From the NCBI GenBank assembly GCA_035544315.1, contig DATKGB010000177.1, positions 1 through 8,188 on the forward strand: DNA of 8,188 bases, in the 5' to 3' direction. Made by a program: the position numbers and the translations under genes. Shown piece after piece: positions 1 through 8,052 of this stretch (positions are counted from its first letter, which is position 1; every line of letters starts with the position of its first letter). The notes under the pieces are model-generated. The model was not told the DNA's origin. It saw only the letters and a program-made list of their open reading frames with translations, and searched no databases. Source of the DNA: JALYSX01 sp035544315 (lineage in GTDB: Bacteria; Vulcanimicrobiota; Vulcanimicrobiia; Vulcanimicrobiales; Vulcanimicrobiaceae).

Positions 1-25
1 GAGGGAGAGCGCCTACATATGCTTA

Positions 26-46
26 AGTCAACAGAAAGTGTTGACT
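26..46 (-). terminator. Stem-loop just downstream of aceF (possible terminator)
   Basis: Bases 26-33 (AGTCAACA) and 39-46 (TGTTGACT) are perfectly complementary, giving an 8-bp stem with a 5-nt loop. It lies 12 bp beyond the aceF stop codon. Read on the minus strand the stem is followed by TAAGC rather than a run of T, so it is not a classic intrinsic terminator. It could instead mark an mRNA 3' end or a processing site. The rest of bases 1-58 shows no gene. Confidence 0.35.
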
Positions 47-58
47 ACTCGGGCGAGA

Positions 59-1351
59 CTATAGCGAGATGCGGCGGAAGTCTTTCAGTGTGCCGACGAG
101 ATAGACCAGGAAGCGGGCGGCGGCGGCGCCGTCGATGACGCGGTGATCGTAGGAGACGCTGACCGGTTGGATCAGGCGCGGGACGAACTGCTTGCCGTCC
201 CAGACCGGTTTCATCGCGGCGCGGGTCGCGCCCAAGATCGCGACTTCGGGCGCGTTGACGATTTGCGTGAACTGCGTACCGCCGATGCTGCCGATCGACG
301 AGATCGTAAAGCTGCCGCCCTGCATGTCGGCCATTGCGAGCTTGCCATCGCGGGCTTTCTTTCCGAGTTCGGCGGTCTGCGACCCGATCTCGAGCAAGCC
401 TTTCTTATCGGCGTTTTTGAGCACCGGTACGACCAAACCGTTGGGCGTGTCGGCAGCGAAGCCGATGTTGTAGTAGTGCTTGAGGATCAACGCGTCGCCG
501 TCGAGCGATGCGTTAAAATCGGGGAACGCCTTGAGCGCCGCGACACAAGCTTTGACCAAGAACGCAAGCATCGTCAGCTTGGCGCCGCCGGATTTAACCT
601 GTTCTGCGTTGACGTCGTTGCGGAATGCTTCGAGATCGGTGATATCGGCTTCGTCGTAGTTTGTGATGTGCGGAATCTGCACCCAATTGCGATGCAAGAT
701 AGGTCCGGAAAGTTTCTTGATGCGCGAGAGTGGCGTGCGCTCGATCTCGCCGAACTGCGCGAAGTCGATCTTCGGCCACGCCGGGAGTCCGGCAAACGTT
801 GCGCCGTCTTGGCCCGACGCGCCGGTTTGCAACGCCGATTTGACGAACTGCTGAACGTCTTGGCGCGTGATGCGGCCGTTGGGCCCACTGCCGCGCAAAC
901 TGCCCAACTCGACGCCGAGTTCGCGCGAGAAGCGCCGCACCGACGGGCTGGCATGCGTGATTCCATTCGACTTCGGCGTATCGGCGTCTGTCGCCCCGAG
1001 CCCAGCATGACCCGTGGGCGGCGGCGCTTCGACAGGCGCAGCATGACCCGTGGGCTCGGCATGACCCGTTGGCTCGGCATGATCCGTGGGCGGCGTCGCG
1101 GGAGCGTCGGCAGCTGCTCGAAGCGTGACGATTACTGAACCTTGGGCGACTTTGTCGCCGGGCTTGACGGCGATGCTTTCGACGACGCCGTCGGCCGAGG
1201 ATGGTATTTCCAGCGATGCCTTTTCGGTTTCCAGCACGATCAGCGAATCGTTTTTCTTGACGGTCGCGCCGGGCTTGACCAATACTTCGACGACCGGCAC
1301 GTCTTTGAAATCGCCGATGTCGGGGATGCGGACCTCGATCGTTTCGCTCAT
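59..1351 (-). CDS. aceF: Pyruvate dehydrogenase E2, dihydrolipoamide acetyltransferase
   Basis: This is the E2 core of the pyruvate dehydrogenase complex. It moves the acetyl group made by E1 from its swinging lipoyl arm to CoA in the cytoplasm. The protein is 430 residues. An N-terminal lipoyl domain (about 3-78) carries the lipoylated lysine K44 in ETEKAS. A Pro/Ala/His-rich linker (about 80-130) follows, then a peripheral subunit-binding domain (about 133-169, SPSVRRFSRE...GRITRQDV). The catalytic domain (about 200-430) ends in the active-site motif DHRVIDGA (H403, D407). There is one lipoyl domain, where E. coli AceF has three, but the catalytic domain is of the E. coli type (RNWVQIPH, ITDLEAFR). 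The start at 1351 is chosen because the lipoyl domain begins there and a GAGGG site lies 7 nt upstream, overlapping the aceE stop. The frame stays open further upstream, but that part overlaps aceE and has no family match. It lies 10 bp after aceE, so the two are almost certainly co-transcribed. Confidence 0.97.
   Translation of the reverse strand: MSETIEVRIPDIGDFKDVPVVEVLVKPGATVKKNDSLIVLETEKASLEIPSSADGVVESIAVKPGDKVAQGSVIVTLRAAADAPATPPTDHAEPTGHAEPTGHAAPVEAPPPTGHAGLGATDADTPKSNGITHASPSVRRFSRELGVELGSLRGSGPNGRITRQDVQQFVKSALQTGASGQDGATFAGLPAWPKIDFAQFGEIERTPLSRIKKLSGPILHRNWVQIPHITNYDEADITDLEAFRNDVNAEQVKSGGAKLTMLAFLVKACVAALKAFPDFNASLDGDALILKHYYNIGFAADTPNGLVVPVLKNADKKGLLEIGSQTAELGKKARDGKLAMADMQGGSFTISSIGSIGGTQFTQIVNAPEVAILGATRAAMKPVWDGKQFVPRLIQPVSVSYDHRVIDGAAAARFLVYLVGTLKDFRRISL
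1005..1094 (-). repeat. 18-bp tandem repeats encoding a His-containing AceF linker
   Basis: Within aceF, near-identical 18-bp units start at 1041, 1059 and 1077 (GCATGACCCGTGGGCTCG and variants). A fourth copy at 1005 is separated from them by one diverged unit. On the coding strand they give a six-residue period, TDHAEP, TGHAEP, TGHAAP, (VEAPPP), TGHAGL, at residues 89-118. The repeats fill the flexible linker between the lipoyl and subunit-binding domains. Copy number could vary between strains by slippage. Confidence 0.85.
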
Positions 1352-1358
1352 CGATGCG

Positions 1359-1363
1359 CCCTC
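1359..1363 (-). promoter_or_regulatory. Ribosome-binding site of aceF
   Basis: GAGGG on the minus strand sits 7 nt upstream of the aceF ATG (1351) and shares bases with the aceE TGA stop (1362-1364). This decides the aceF start and suggests that aceE and aceF translation are coupled. It is the clearest Shine-Dalgarno sequence in the window. Confidence 0.75.
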
Positions 1364-4112
1364 AAACCGCGATCGGGTTGGGCTTGTTGGGATCGATGCC
1401 ATACTTGGTGACGGCTTGCGCGACGGTCGCGACCGGAATGGTTCCCTCGTCGGCCAGTGCTTTGAGCGCGGCCAACGCCACATAATGACGATTTACTTCG
1501 AAGAACTCGCGCAACTTGCGGCGGAAATCGCTGCGGCCGAATCCTTCGGTGCCGAGCGTGACGTAGTTGCGCCCGACGTACGGACGAATCTGCTCGGAAT
1601 ACGTACGAACGTAGTCGGTCGCTGCGATGCCGGGTCCGGAGCGCCCGCTCAACGCCTCCTCGACGAACGAACGGCGCTGTTTTTCGCCCGGATGGGTGAG
1701 GTTCCAACGTTGCGCGGCCACGCCGTCGCGTTGCAGTTCGTTAAAACTGGTCACGCTCCACACGTCGCTTTGTACGTTCCAATCGTCGGCCAACAGTTGG
1801 GCCGCCGCTTCGACCTCGCGCAGGATCGCGCCCGAACCGAACAGTTGGACGCGAGCGGCTTTCTTATCGGCCGGCCCTCCGTCGTGCAGCAAATACATAC
1901 CTTTGAGGATTCCGCGTTCGGCACCCTTGGGCAATTCCGGATGGACGTAGTTCTCGTTGAGCAGCGTGATGTAGTAGTAGACATCTTCTTGCTCTGCGAG
2001 CATTCGGCGCAAGCCTTCTTGGACGATCACCGCGAGTTCGTAGGAATAGGTCGGATCGTAGCTCACGCAGTTGGGAATGAACGAAGCCTGCACTTGGCTG
2101 TGCCCGTCCTCGTGCTGCAAGCCCTCGCCGTTGAGCGTCGTGCGACCCGACGTCGCACCCAGCAAGAAACCACGCGTTCGGCAGTCGCCTGCAGCCCAGG
2201 CCAAATCGCCGACGCGTTGGAAACCAAACATCGAGTAGTAGATATAAAACGGGATCATCGGCAAGTCGTGATTGGAATACGACGTTCCCGCCGCGATCCA
2301 CGACGAAAACGCCCCGGCCTCGTTGATGCCCTCTTGCAATATCTGACCGAGCTTGTCTTCGCGATACCACATCAACTGTTCGGCATCTTGCGGGTGGTAC
2401 AGTTGGCCGACCGACGAATAGATGCCGAGCTGACGGAACATACCTTCCATACCGAAGGTGCGCGACTCGTCGGCGACGATCGGCACGACGCGCGGTCCGA
2501 TTTGCCCGTCTTTCACGATCGTGTTGAGCAGGCGCACGAACGCCATCGTCGTGGAGATCGTGCGCTCGCCGGTGGATTTTAGCTGCGGTTCGAACGCCGA
2601 CAACTCGGGAACCGGCAGGCTTGCCGACTTACGGCGCCGCTGCGGCAGATGGCCCAGCGCCTTCATCCGCTCGCGCAGGTAACGCATCTCGTCGCTATCG
2701 TCGGCCGGCTTATAAAATGGGATTTTCTCGATCTCCGCATCGCCGATCGGGATCGCGAAGCGGTCGCGGAAAATCCGCATCGCTTCGACCTCCATTTTTT
2801 TAGCCTGATGCGCGATGTTCTGACCTTCGCCGGCGCCGCCCATGCCGTAGCCTTTGATCGTTTTGGCCAAGATGACCGTCGGCTGTCCCTTATGATCGCT
2901 GGCGGCTTTGTAGGCCGCGTAAACCTTGCGCGGATCGTGGCCGCCGCGCTGCAGCGCCCAAATCTGATCGTCGGTCCAATCGGCGACCAGTGCCGCCGTC
3001 TCGGGATAGCGCCCGAAAAAATGTTCGCGCACGTATGCGCCGTCGCGCGACTTGAACGTTTGATAATCGCCGTCGACGCATTCGTTCATCAGCTGCACGA
3101 GCTTGCCGGTCGTATCCTTGGCGAGGAGAGGATCCCAGTTGCTTCCCCACACGAGTTTGATGACGTTCCAGCCGGCGCCCTTAAAAACGTGCTCGAGTTC
3201 TTGGATGATCTTGCCGTTGCCGCGCACGGGGCCGTCGAGACGCTGCAAGTTGCAATTGACGACCCAAATGAGGTTGTCGAGTCTTTCGCGCGCGGCTAAC
3301 GAGATCGCGCCCAACGATTCGGGTTCGTCGGTTTCGCCGTCGCCCACAAACACCCAGACTTTGCGGTCGTCGGATTTCTTGAGGCCGCGATCGTTGAGAT
3401 AACGCATGAAGCGCGCCTGATAGATCGACATGATCGGGCCCAGGCCCATCGACACGGTCGGATACTGCCAAAAGTCGGGCATCAACCACGGATGCGGGTA
3501 CGACGGTAAGCCCTGCCCGCCGACTTCCTGGCGGAAGTTGTCGAGCTGCTTTTCGGTGATGCGTCCTTCGAGGTACGCGCGCGCGTAGATCCCCGGCGAT
3601 GAATGACCTTGGAAGAAGATCATGTCGCCGCCGAAACTTTCGGACGGCGCGCGCCAGAAGTGATTGAAACCGACGTCGTAGAGTGTCGCCGAGGAAGCGT
3701 ACGACGCGACGTGACCGCCCAGTTCGGACGAAGCCTTGTTGGCGCGCACCACCAGCGCCATCGCGTTCCAGCGCGCGTAATGGCGCAGGCGCGATTCCAA
3801 CTCGTCGCTGCCCGGCATTTCAGGTTGCTGCTCCGGGAGGATCGTGTTGACGTAATTGGTTTCGAGTCCCAGCGAGACTTGGGCTCCGCCGCGTTGCGCT
3901 TCTGCGACCAGTTGGCCGAGCAGTTCGCGAGCGCGCTCGGGTCCCTCGTACTTGAGGACGCCCGCAAGGGCGGCGATCCATTCCTGGGTCTCTTGCGGGT
4001 CGGGTTCGTGCGCGATCGGTGCGGTCATGGCGCCCTGCGTTCCCCGGACGCCCGCCATTCCTTGCCACTGGACCGATCCAATCGTGCCCTTGGAACCATC
4101 CGCTTCGCTCAT
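1362..4112 (-). CDS. aceE: Pyruvate dehydrogenase E1 component, homodimeric type
   Basis: AceE is the thiamine-diphosphate-dependent E1 of the pyruvate dehydrogenase complex. It decarboxylates pyruvate and reductively acetylates the lipoyl group of AceF. The match to E. coli AceE is close along the whole length: WNAMALVVRA, FFQGHSSPGIYARA, FRQEVGGQGLPSYPHP and LMPDFWQYPTVSMGLGPI near the N-terminus. The ThDP/Mg motif GDGETDEPES lies at about 258-267 with NCNLQRLDGPV at about 286-296. Later come HIKGYGMG-like and DGAYVREHFFG blocks, then TFGMEGMFRQLGIYS, SGRTTLNGEGLQHEDGHS and GTEGFGRSD. From 4112 the protein is 916 residues and the ATG overlaps the transporter stop (ATGA). An internal ATG at 4028 would give 888 residues, almost exactly the E. 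coli length (887), with an AGGG 4 nt upstream, so the true start is unsettled. The ending ...NPIAV is 10 bp before aceF. No damage is seen. Confidence 0.97.
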   Translation of the reverse strand: MSEADGSKGTIGSVQWQGMAGVRGTQGAMTAPIAHEPDPQETQEWIAALAGVLKYEGPERARELLGQLVAEAQRGGAQVSLGLETNYVNTILPEQQPEMPGSDELESRLRHYARWNAMALVVRANKASSELGGHVASYASSATLYDVGFNHFWRAPSESFGGDMIFFQGHSSPGIYARAYLEGRITEKQLDNFRQEVGGQGLPSYPHPWLMPDFWQYPTVSMGLGPIMSIYQARFMRYLNDRGLKKSDDRKVWVFVGDGETDEPESLGAISLAARERLDNLIWVVNCNLQRLDGPVRGNGKIIQELEHVFKGAGWNVIKLVWGSNWDPLLAKDTTGKLVQLMNECVDGDYQTFKSRDGAYVREHFFGRYPETAALVADWTDDQIWALQRGGHDPRKVYAAYKAASDHKGQPTVILAKTIKGYGMGGAGEGQNIAHQAKKMEVEAMRIFRDRFAIPIGDAEIEKIPFYKPADDSDEMRYLRERMKALGHLPQRRRKSASLPVPELSAFEPQLKSTGERTISTTMAFVRLLNTIVKDGQIGPRVVPIVADESRTFGMEGMFRQLGIYSSVGQLYHPQDAEQLMWYREDKLGQILQEGINEAGAFSSWIAAGTSYSNHDLPMIPFYIYYSMFGFQRVGDLAWAAGDCRTRGFLLGATSGRTTLNGEGLQHEDGHSQVQASFIPNCVSYDPTYSYELAVIVQEGLRRMLAEQEDVYYYITLLNENYVHPELPKGAERGILKGMYLLHDGGPADKKAARVQLFGSGAILREVEAAAQLLADDWNVQSDVWSVTSFNELQRDGVAAQRWNLTHPGEKQRRSFVEEALSGRSGPGIAATDYVRTYSEQIRPYVGRNYVTLGTEGFGRSDFRRKLREFFEVNRHYVALAALKALADEGTIPVATVAQAVTKYGIDPNKPNPIAV

Positions 4113-4996
4113 ATCGCCCAATCGCCTAGTCGCTCTTCTCGGAGTACGAACGCGATCGAGGTCAACAAGATTAGCCCGCCTATCAGTGCCAGCGGCGGAA
4201 GGGCTTCGTGAAATAGCGCCAGCGCCAGCGCCGCGGCGAAGACGGGTTCGAGCAGCGCCGCAAACGAGATCGCGCTGGGGGTGAACCACCGGAGCGAGGC
4301 GTTGATGGCGGTGTGTCCTAGAAGTTGAGAGATCAGTGCCATCGCCAAGATGCCGCCCCAGGCCGCAGTTGCCCCGATTGCCGGCGGCGGCTGTCGTGCG
4401 ATCGCCGACGCGAAAATCAACGCCAGCGCCGCCCAAGAATACGTACGCGTCACGATGGCGCGCGTGTCCAGCGCCGAGCGCACCTCGCGCACCAGCAACA
4501 GGTACGCGCCGATCGCGAAGCTTCCCAGCAATGCCAACGCGACGCCCAACCACTGATGACCCGAGATCGGCGGCGACGCTGCATCGAAACCGACCACCAT
4601 GATCGCGCCGACACCGCCGCCGACAAAGCCGGCCATGGCCGGCGGCGACAGTCCGCGCTTGCGCACCAGGGCGTCGTAGAGGGCGGTCCAAATCGGCGTC
4701 GTTGCCACCAGCAGCGTCGAGATCGCAACGGTCGTGTACTCCAGCGACCAGACCCATCCGGCAAAATGCAGCGCCAGCGCCACGCCGGCCGCAGCCAGGA
4801 TGACGTTTTCGCGCCGTGTCGGCCGGTGTTGCGGGCGCGATCGCATGAATGCGGCAAACACGAGCAGCAACACCGCAGCGATGGCCAGCCGCGACGCGCT
4901 GACGGCCAGCGGTCCCGCGCCCGTTAACGCGTAGCGCGCAAAAATCGCGGCCGCTCCGACCGCGATTTGCGCACCGCCGAGGACGAGATAGGGCAT
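4109..4996 (-). CDS. EamA/DMT-family membrane transporter
   Basis: This 295-residue inner-membrane protein has about ten hydrophobic helices (roughly 2-22, 28-51, 63-83, 88-109, 118-138, 147-169, 184-201, 211-233, 241-263, 267-286). That is the two-repeat EamA layout of drug/metabolite transporters. Family-like stretches include ALHFAGWVWSLEYTTVA at about 74-90 with TPIWTAL after it in repeat 1, and FTPSAISFAALLEPVFAA in repeat 2. Substrates of this family range from amino acids to nucleotide sugars and cofactor precursors, and the sequence alone does not say which. It is the first gene of the minus-strand operon; its TGA overlaps the upstream aceE ATG by 4 bp. No Shine-Dalgarno sequence is visible before its ATG, and the AT-rich TTTAAA directly precedes it. 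A start further upstream is not supported. Confidence 0.88.
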   Translation of the reverse strand: MPYLVLGGAQIAVGAAAIFARYALTGAGPLAVSASRLAIAAVLLLVFAAFMRSRPQHRPTRRENVILAAAGVALALHFAGWVWSLEYTTVAISTLLVATTPIWTALYDALVRKRGLSPPAMAGFVGGGVGAIMVVGFDAASPPISGHQWLGVALALLGSFAIGAYLLLVREVRSALDTRAIVTRTYSWAALALIFASAIARQPPPAIGATAAWGGILAMALISQLLGHTAINASLRWFTPSAISFAALLEPVFAAALALALFHEALPPLALIGGLILLTSIAFVLREERLGDWAI

Positions 4997-5004
4997 TTTA
5001 AATC

Positions 5005-5012
5005 AACGCGTT
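5005..5012. promoter_or_regulatory. AACGCGTT palindrome next to the transporter start
   Basis: A perfect 8-bp palindrome lies 8 nt upstream of the transporter ATG on the minus strand, where a Shine-Dalgarno sequence would otherwise be expected. It could be an operator half of a larger site or a chance palindrome in GC-rich DNA. Related CGTTAA/TTAACG strings recur at 5009-5014, 5117-5122 and 5165-5170. Confidence 0.25.
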
Positions 5013-5041
5013 AAACCGGGCGCTTTGCGGCGAGATTCCGG

Positions 5042-5096
5042 CAAGAGGGCGCAACCCAGGGTCGAGGGCGGGAGAGCGCTTCATACCGCCCTCTTG
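5042..5096 (+). promoter_or_regulatory. Competing inverted repeats in the thiC leader
   Basis: Bases 5042-5050 (CAAGAGGGC) pair perfectly with 5088-5096 (GCCCTCTTG). Bases 5064-5071 (GAGGGCGG) pair perfectly with 5086-5093 (CCGCCCTC). Both use the same 3' arm, so only one hairpin can form at a time. The first can be lengthened by CCGG at 5038-5041 pairing with CCGG at 5102-5105 across a 5-nt bulge. The arrangement resembles an attenuator or riboswitch expression platform. It could equally be a DNA operator with three GAGGGCG sites (5045 and 5064 direct, 5087-5093 inverted). Strand of action is inferred from proximity to thiC. Confidence 0.45.
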
Positions 5097-5114
5097 GCTA
5101 TCCGGTCTTTTGAC

Positions 5115-5172
5115 CCCGTTAAGTGGGACCCTAGCGGCGGAGTTTACCTAGACACTCTCGTACCTTAACGGG
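5115..5172 (+). promoter_or_regulatory. 9-bp inverted repeat ending at the thiC start codon
   Basis: CCCGTTAAG (5115-5123) is the exact reverse complement of CTTAACGGG (5164-5172), and the second arm touches the thiC ATG at 5173. The loop is 40 nt. No Shine-Dalgarno sequence is visible in the bases before the ATG. If the stem forms in RNA it would bury the translation start region, suggesting translational control. As DNA it could be a dyad operator, though the spacing is long. Confidence 0.4.
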
Positions 5173-6833
<1,661 letters not shown>

Positions 6834-6837
<4 letters not shown>

Positions 6838-7325
6838 TGGCGGCGGCCAAGATCGAGGCGGTCCTTTTCGATCGCGATGAGACGCTGATCGAGGACGTCC
6901 CGTACAACGGCGATCCCTCGCGCGTCGTACCCTTACCCGGCGTTCGCGCCGCGCTCGATCGGTTGCGCGCGGCGAGAATTCCGATCGGCGTCGTCAGTAA
7001 CCAAAGCGGCATCGGCCGCGGCTACATTACGTTCGCGCAAGTGCAAGCCGTGAACCGGCGCGTCGAAGAGGTGTTGGGGCCGTTTGACGGATGGTTCGTG
7101 TGCCCGCACGGACCCGATGACGGCTGCGAATGTCGCAAACCTAAACCTAAGTTGATCCTTGACGCGGCGCGGGCGTTGGGCGTTTCCGTGGAACGCTGCA
7201 TCGTCGTCGGCGATAAAGCCAGCGACGTGGAGGCCGCGCGGGCCGCCGGTGCGATACCGATGAAAGTCGATCGAAAACGCGACCTGGCGGTCATCGTCGC
7301 CGAGATTTTGGCGAACGAGGCCTAG
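6834..7325 (+). CDS. HAD-IIIA phosphatase, HisB-N/GmhB-like
   Basis: This 163-residue single-domain phosphatase of the HAD superfamily keeps every catalytic element: motif I FDRDETL (nucleophile D13, acid/base D15), motif II VVSNQSG (S55), the lysine in CRKPKP (K102) and motif IV VGDKASD (D127, D131). The zinc-loop ligands typical of GmhB are all present (C90, H92, C98, C100 in CPHGPDDGCEC). GmhB removes the 7-phosphate of D-glycero-manno-heptose 1,7-bisphosphate for LPS or S-layer glycans, and relatives act on histidinol phosphate and other sugar phosphates. The sequence style (DVPYNGDPSRV near the N-terminus) recalls actinobacterial HAD-IIIA proteins, so the exact substrate is open. Motif I has Glu where Gly is usual (DRDGT). 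The start ATG overlaps the thiC TGA (ATGA); a second ATG at 6837 is equally possible. The overlap implies co-expression with thiC, so a role on a thiamine-pathway phosphate is conceivable but unproven. Confidence 0.88.
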
Positions 7326-7333
7326 ATCGCGGT

Positions 7334-7348
7334 CGGGCTAATTGCCCG
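7334..7348. terminator. Small hairpin at the convergent gene ends
   Basis: CGGGC (7334-7338) and GCCCG (7344-7348) form a 5-bp stem with a TAATT loop. It spans the point where the phosphatase gene and the transglycosylase gene converge, with only 12 bp between their stops. It could work as a weak bidirectional terminator, but there is no T tract on either side. Confidence 0.25.
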
Positions 7349-7961
7349 TCCAGTATCCTATTTCGGCGGGTTGCACGCGCGCTATCGTACGCGCGCGCGG
7401 GAAGCGAATCGATTTGATCAGCGTGTGCCACGTATTCAACACGCGTACGACGTAGTTTTGGGTTTCGCTGTAGGGCGGGATGCCGCCGTATTCCGTTACG
7501 GCGTGCGGGCCGGCGTTGTACGCTGCGAACGTCAACTCGTATCGATTGGCCTTAGAACCGTATCGTGCCAGCAGCCCGCTGAGATAGCGCGCCGCTCCCG
7601 AGAGATTTTGCGCGGGAATGTTGGGATTGACGTGCAGTGCCGACGCGGTGCCGGGCATCAACTGGCCGAGCCCGATCGCACCGACGCTCGATCGTGCATC
7701 GGTGTGCCAGCGCGACTCGACCGTGACTAGCGCGACGAGCATCGTTGGATCGATGCGCCAACGCGACGACGTATTGAGCAAGTGCTTGGCTAAGTCGCGG
7801 CTCTGCCCAAACTGCATCTGCGGATTGATATGCCGCAACGCGGTGGCGTAGGCCGATATCGTTACCGGCGTGGTCGGCATCTTGACGGTGGCTGCATCGG
7901 CGGCAACGCCGCTCAACGCAACAAGCGCCCCGGCAATAGCCGCGGCGAGGATGGATCTCAT
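7338..7961 (-). CDS. Secreted lytic transglycosylase (SLT/goose-lysozyme fold)
   Basis: This 207-residue exported enzyme is predicted to cleave the MurNAc-GlcNAc bond of peptidoglycan with formation of a 1,6-anhydro end. An N-terminal signal peptide (about 1-23, a hydrophobic Ala/Leu/Val core ending ADA before A24) points to the periplasm or cell exterior. No lipobox cysteine is present. The SLT domain covers about 60-185: the catalytic glutamate E82 in TVESRW, GAIGLGQLMPGTA at about 94-106, the AYNAGP motif at 147-152 and SETQNYV at about 165-171. These are the classic family 1 transglycosylase signatures. It is short, with little besides the catalytic domain, like small housekeeping or secretion/flagella-associated transglycosylases. 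No strong Shine-Dalgarno sequence precedes the ATG; the start is chosen because it gives a complete signal peptide. It is convergent with the phosphatase and divergent from the gene at the right edge. Confidence 0.93.
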   Translation of the reverse strand: MRSILAAAIAGALVALSGVAADAATVKMPTTPVTISAYATALRHINPQMQFGQSRDLAKHLLNTSSRWRIDPTMLVALVTVESRWHTDARSSVGAIGLGQLMPGTASALHVNPNIPAQNLSGAARYLSGLLARYGSKANRYELTFAAYNAGPHAVTEYGGIPPYSETQNYVVRVLNTWHTLIKSIRFPRARTIARVQPAEIGYWTGN

Positions 7962-8025
7962 GAGGCCAGTCTATCCGACCTGGCTGTGAGAGTCCTTTAG
8001 GTTCGGTCAAGGCTTGGCGAAGAGG

Positions 8026-8041
8026 CCCGACCTTTGTCGGG
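8026..8041. promoter_or_regulatory. Hairpin between divergent genes
   Basis: CCCGAC (8026-8031) and GTCGGG (8036-8041) form a perfect 6-bp stem with a CTTT loop, in the short spacer between the transglycosylase start and the right-edge gene. It may be an operator or an mRNA leader hairpin; no role can be assigned. Confidence 0.25.
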
Positions 8042-8052
8042 ATGCACGCACG

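Larger units (their letters stand above)
4997..5172. promoter_or_regulatory. Divergent regulatory region between the aceEF operon and thiC
   Basis: This 176-bp gap holds the 5' ends of two divergent transcripts. It is crowded with inverted repeats, listed separately. I searched both strands by eye for the conserved TPP-riboswitch blocks (CTGAGA, ACCTGATC, the GCGTAGGGA-like 3' side) and found none. A TTGACC at 5110-5115 resembles a -35 element but has no convincing -10 at 16-18 bp, so I do not assign promoters. Confidence 0.6.

Noticed and set aside
143..1138. A 331-codon plus-strand frame opposite aceF
   Set aside because: Antisense shadow of aceF with low-complexity Arg/Asp composition and no family signature.
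1352..1483. In-frame upstream extension of aceF by 44 codons
   Set aside because: It overlaps the end of aceE, is Arg/Ser/Pro-rich, and the lipoyl domain plus a good ribosome-binding site define the start at 1351.
1086..2582. A 498-codon open frame on the plus strand, opposite aceE and aceF
   Set aside because: It is antisense to two unmistakable genes. Its translation is Arg/Asp/Val-rich with no recognisable motif, as expected from the complementary frame of GC-rich coding DNA.
4113..4757. In-frame upstream extension of aceE by 215 codons through the transporter gene
   Set aside because: It lies entirely in another frame of the transporter coding sequence and resembles nothing in AceE; the family match begins near 4028.
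5110..5138. TTGACC as a -35 box for thiC
   Set aside because: No acceptable -10 hexamer occurs at 16-18 bp; the best string, TAGCGG, matches only the first two consensus bases.
4997..5172. Possible TPP riboswitch upstream of thiC, or of the transporter on the other strand
   Set aside because: The strings GCGAGATT and ACCCAGGGTC look faintly similar, but the required CTGAGA and ACCTGATC blocks and the 3' GCG-AGGGA side are missing on both strands.
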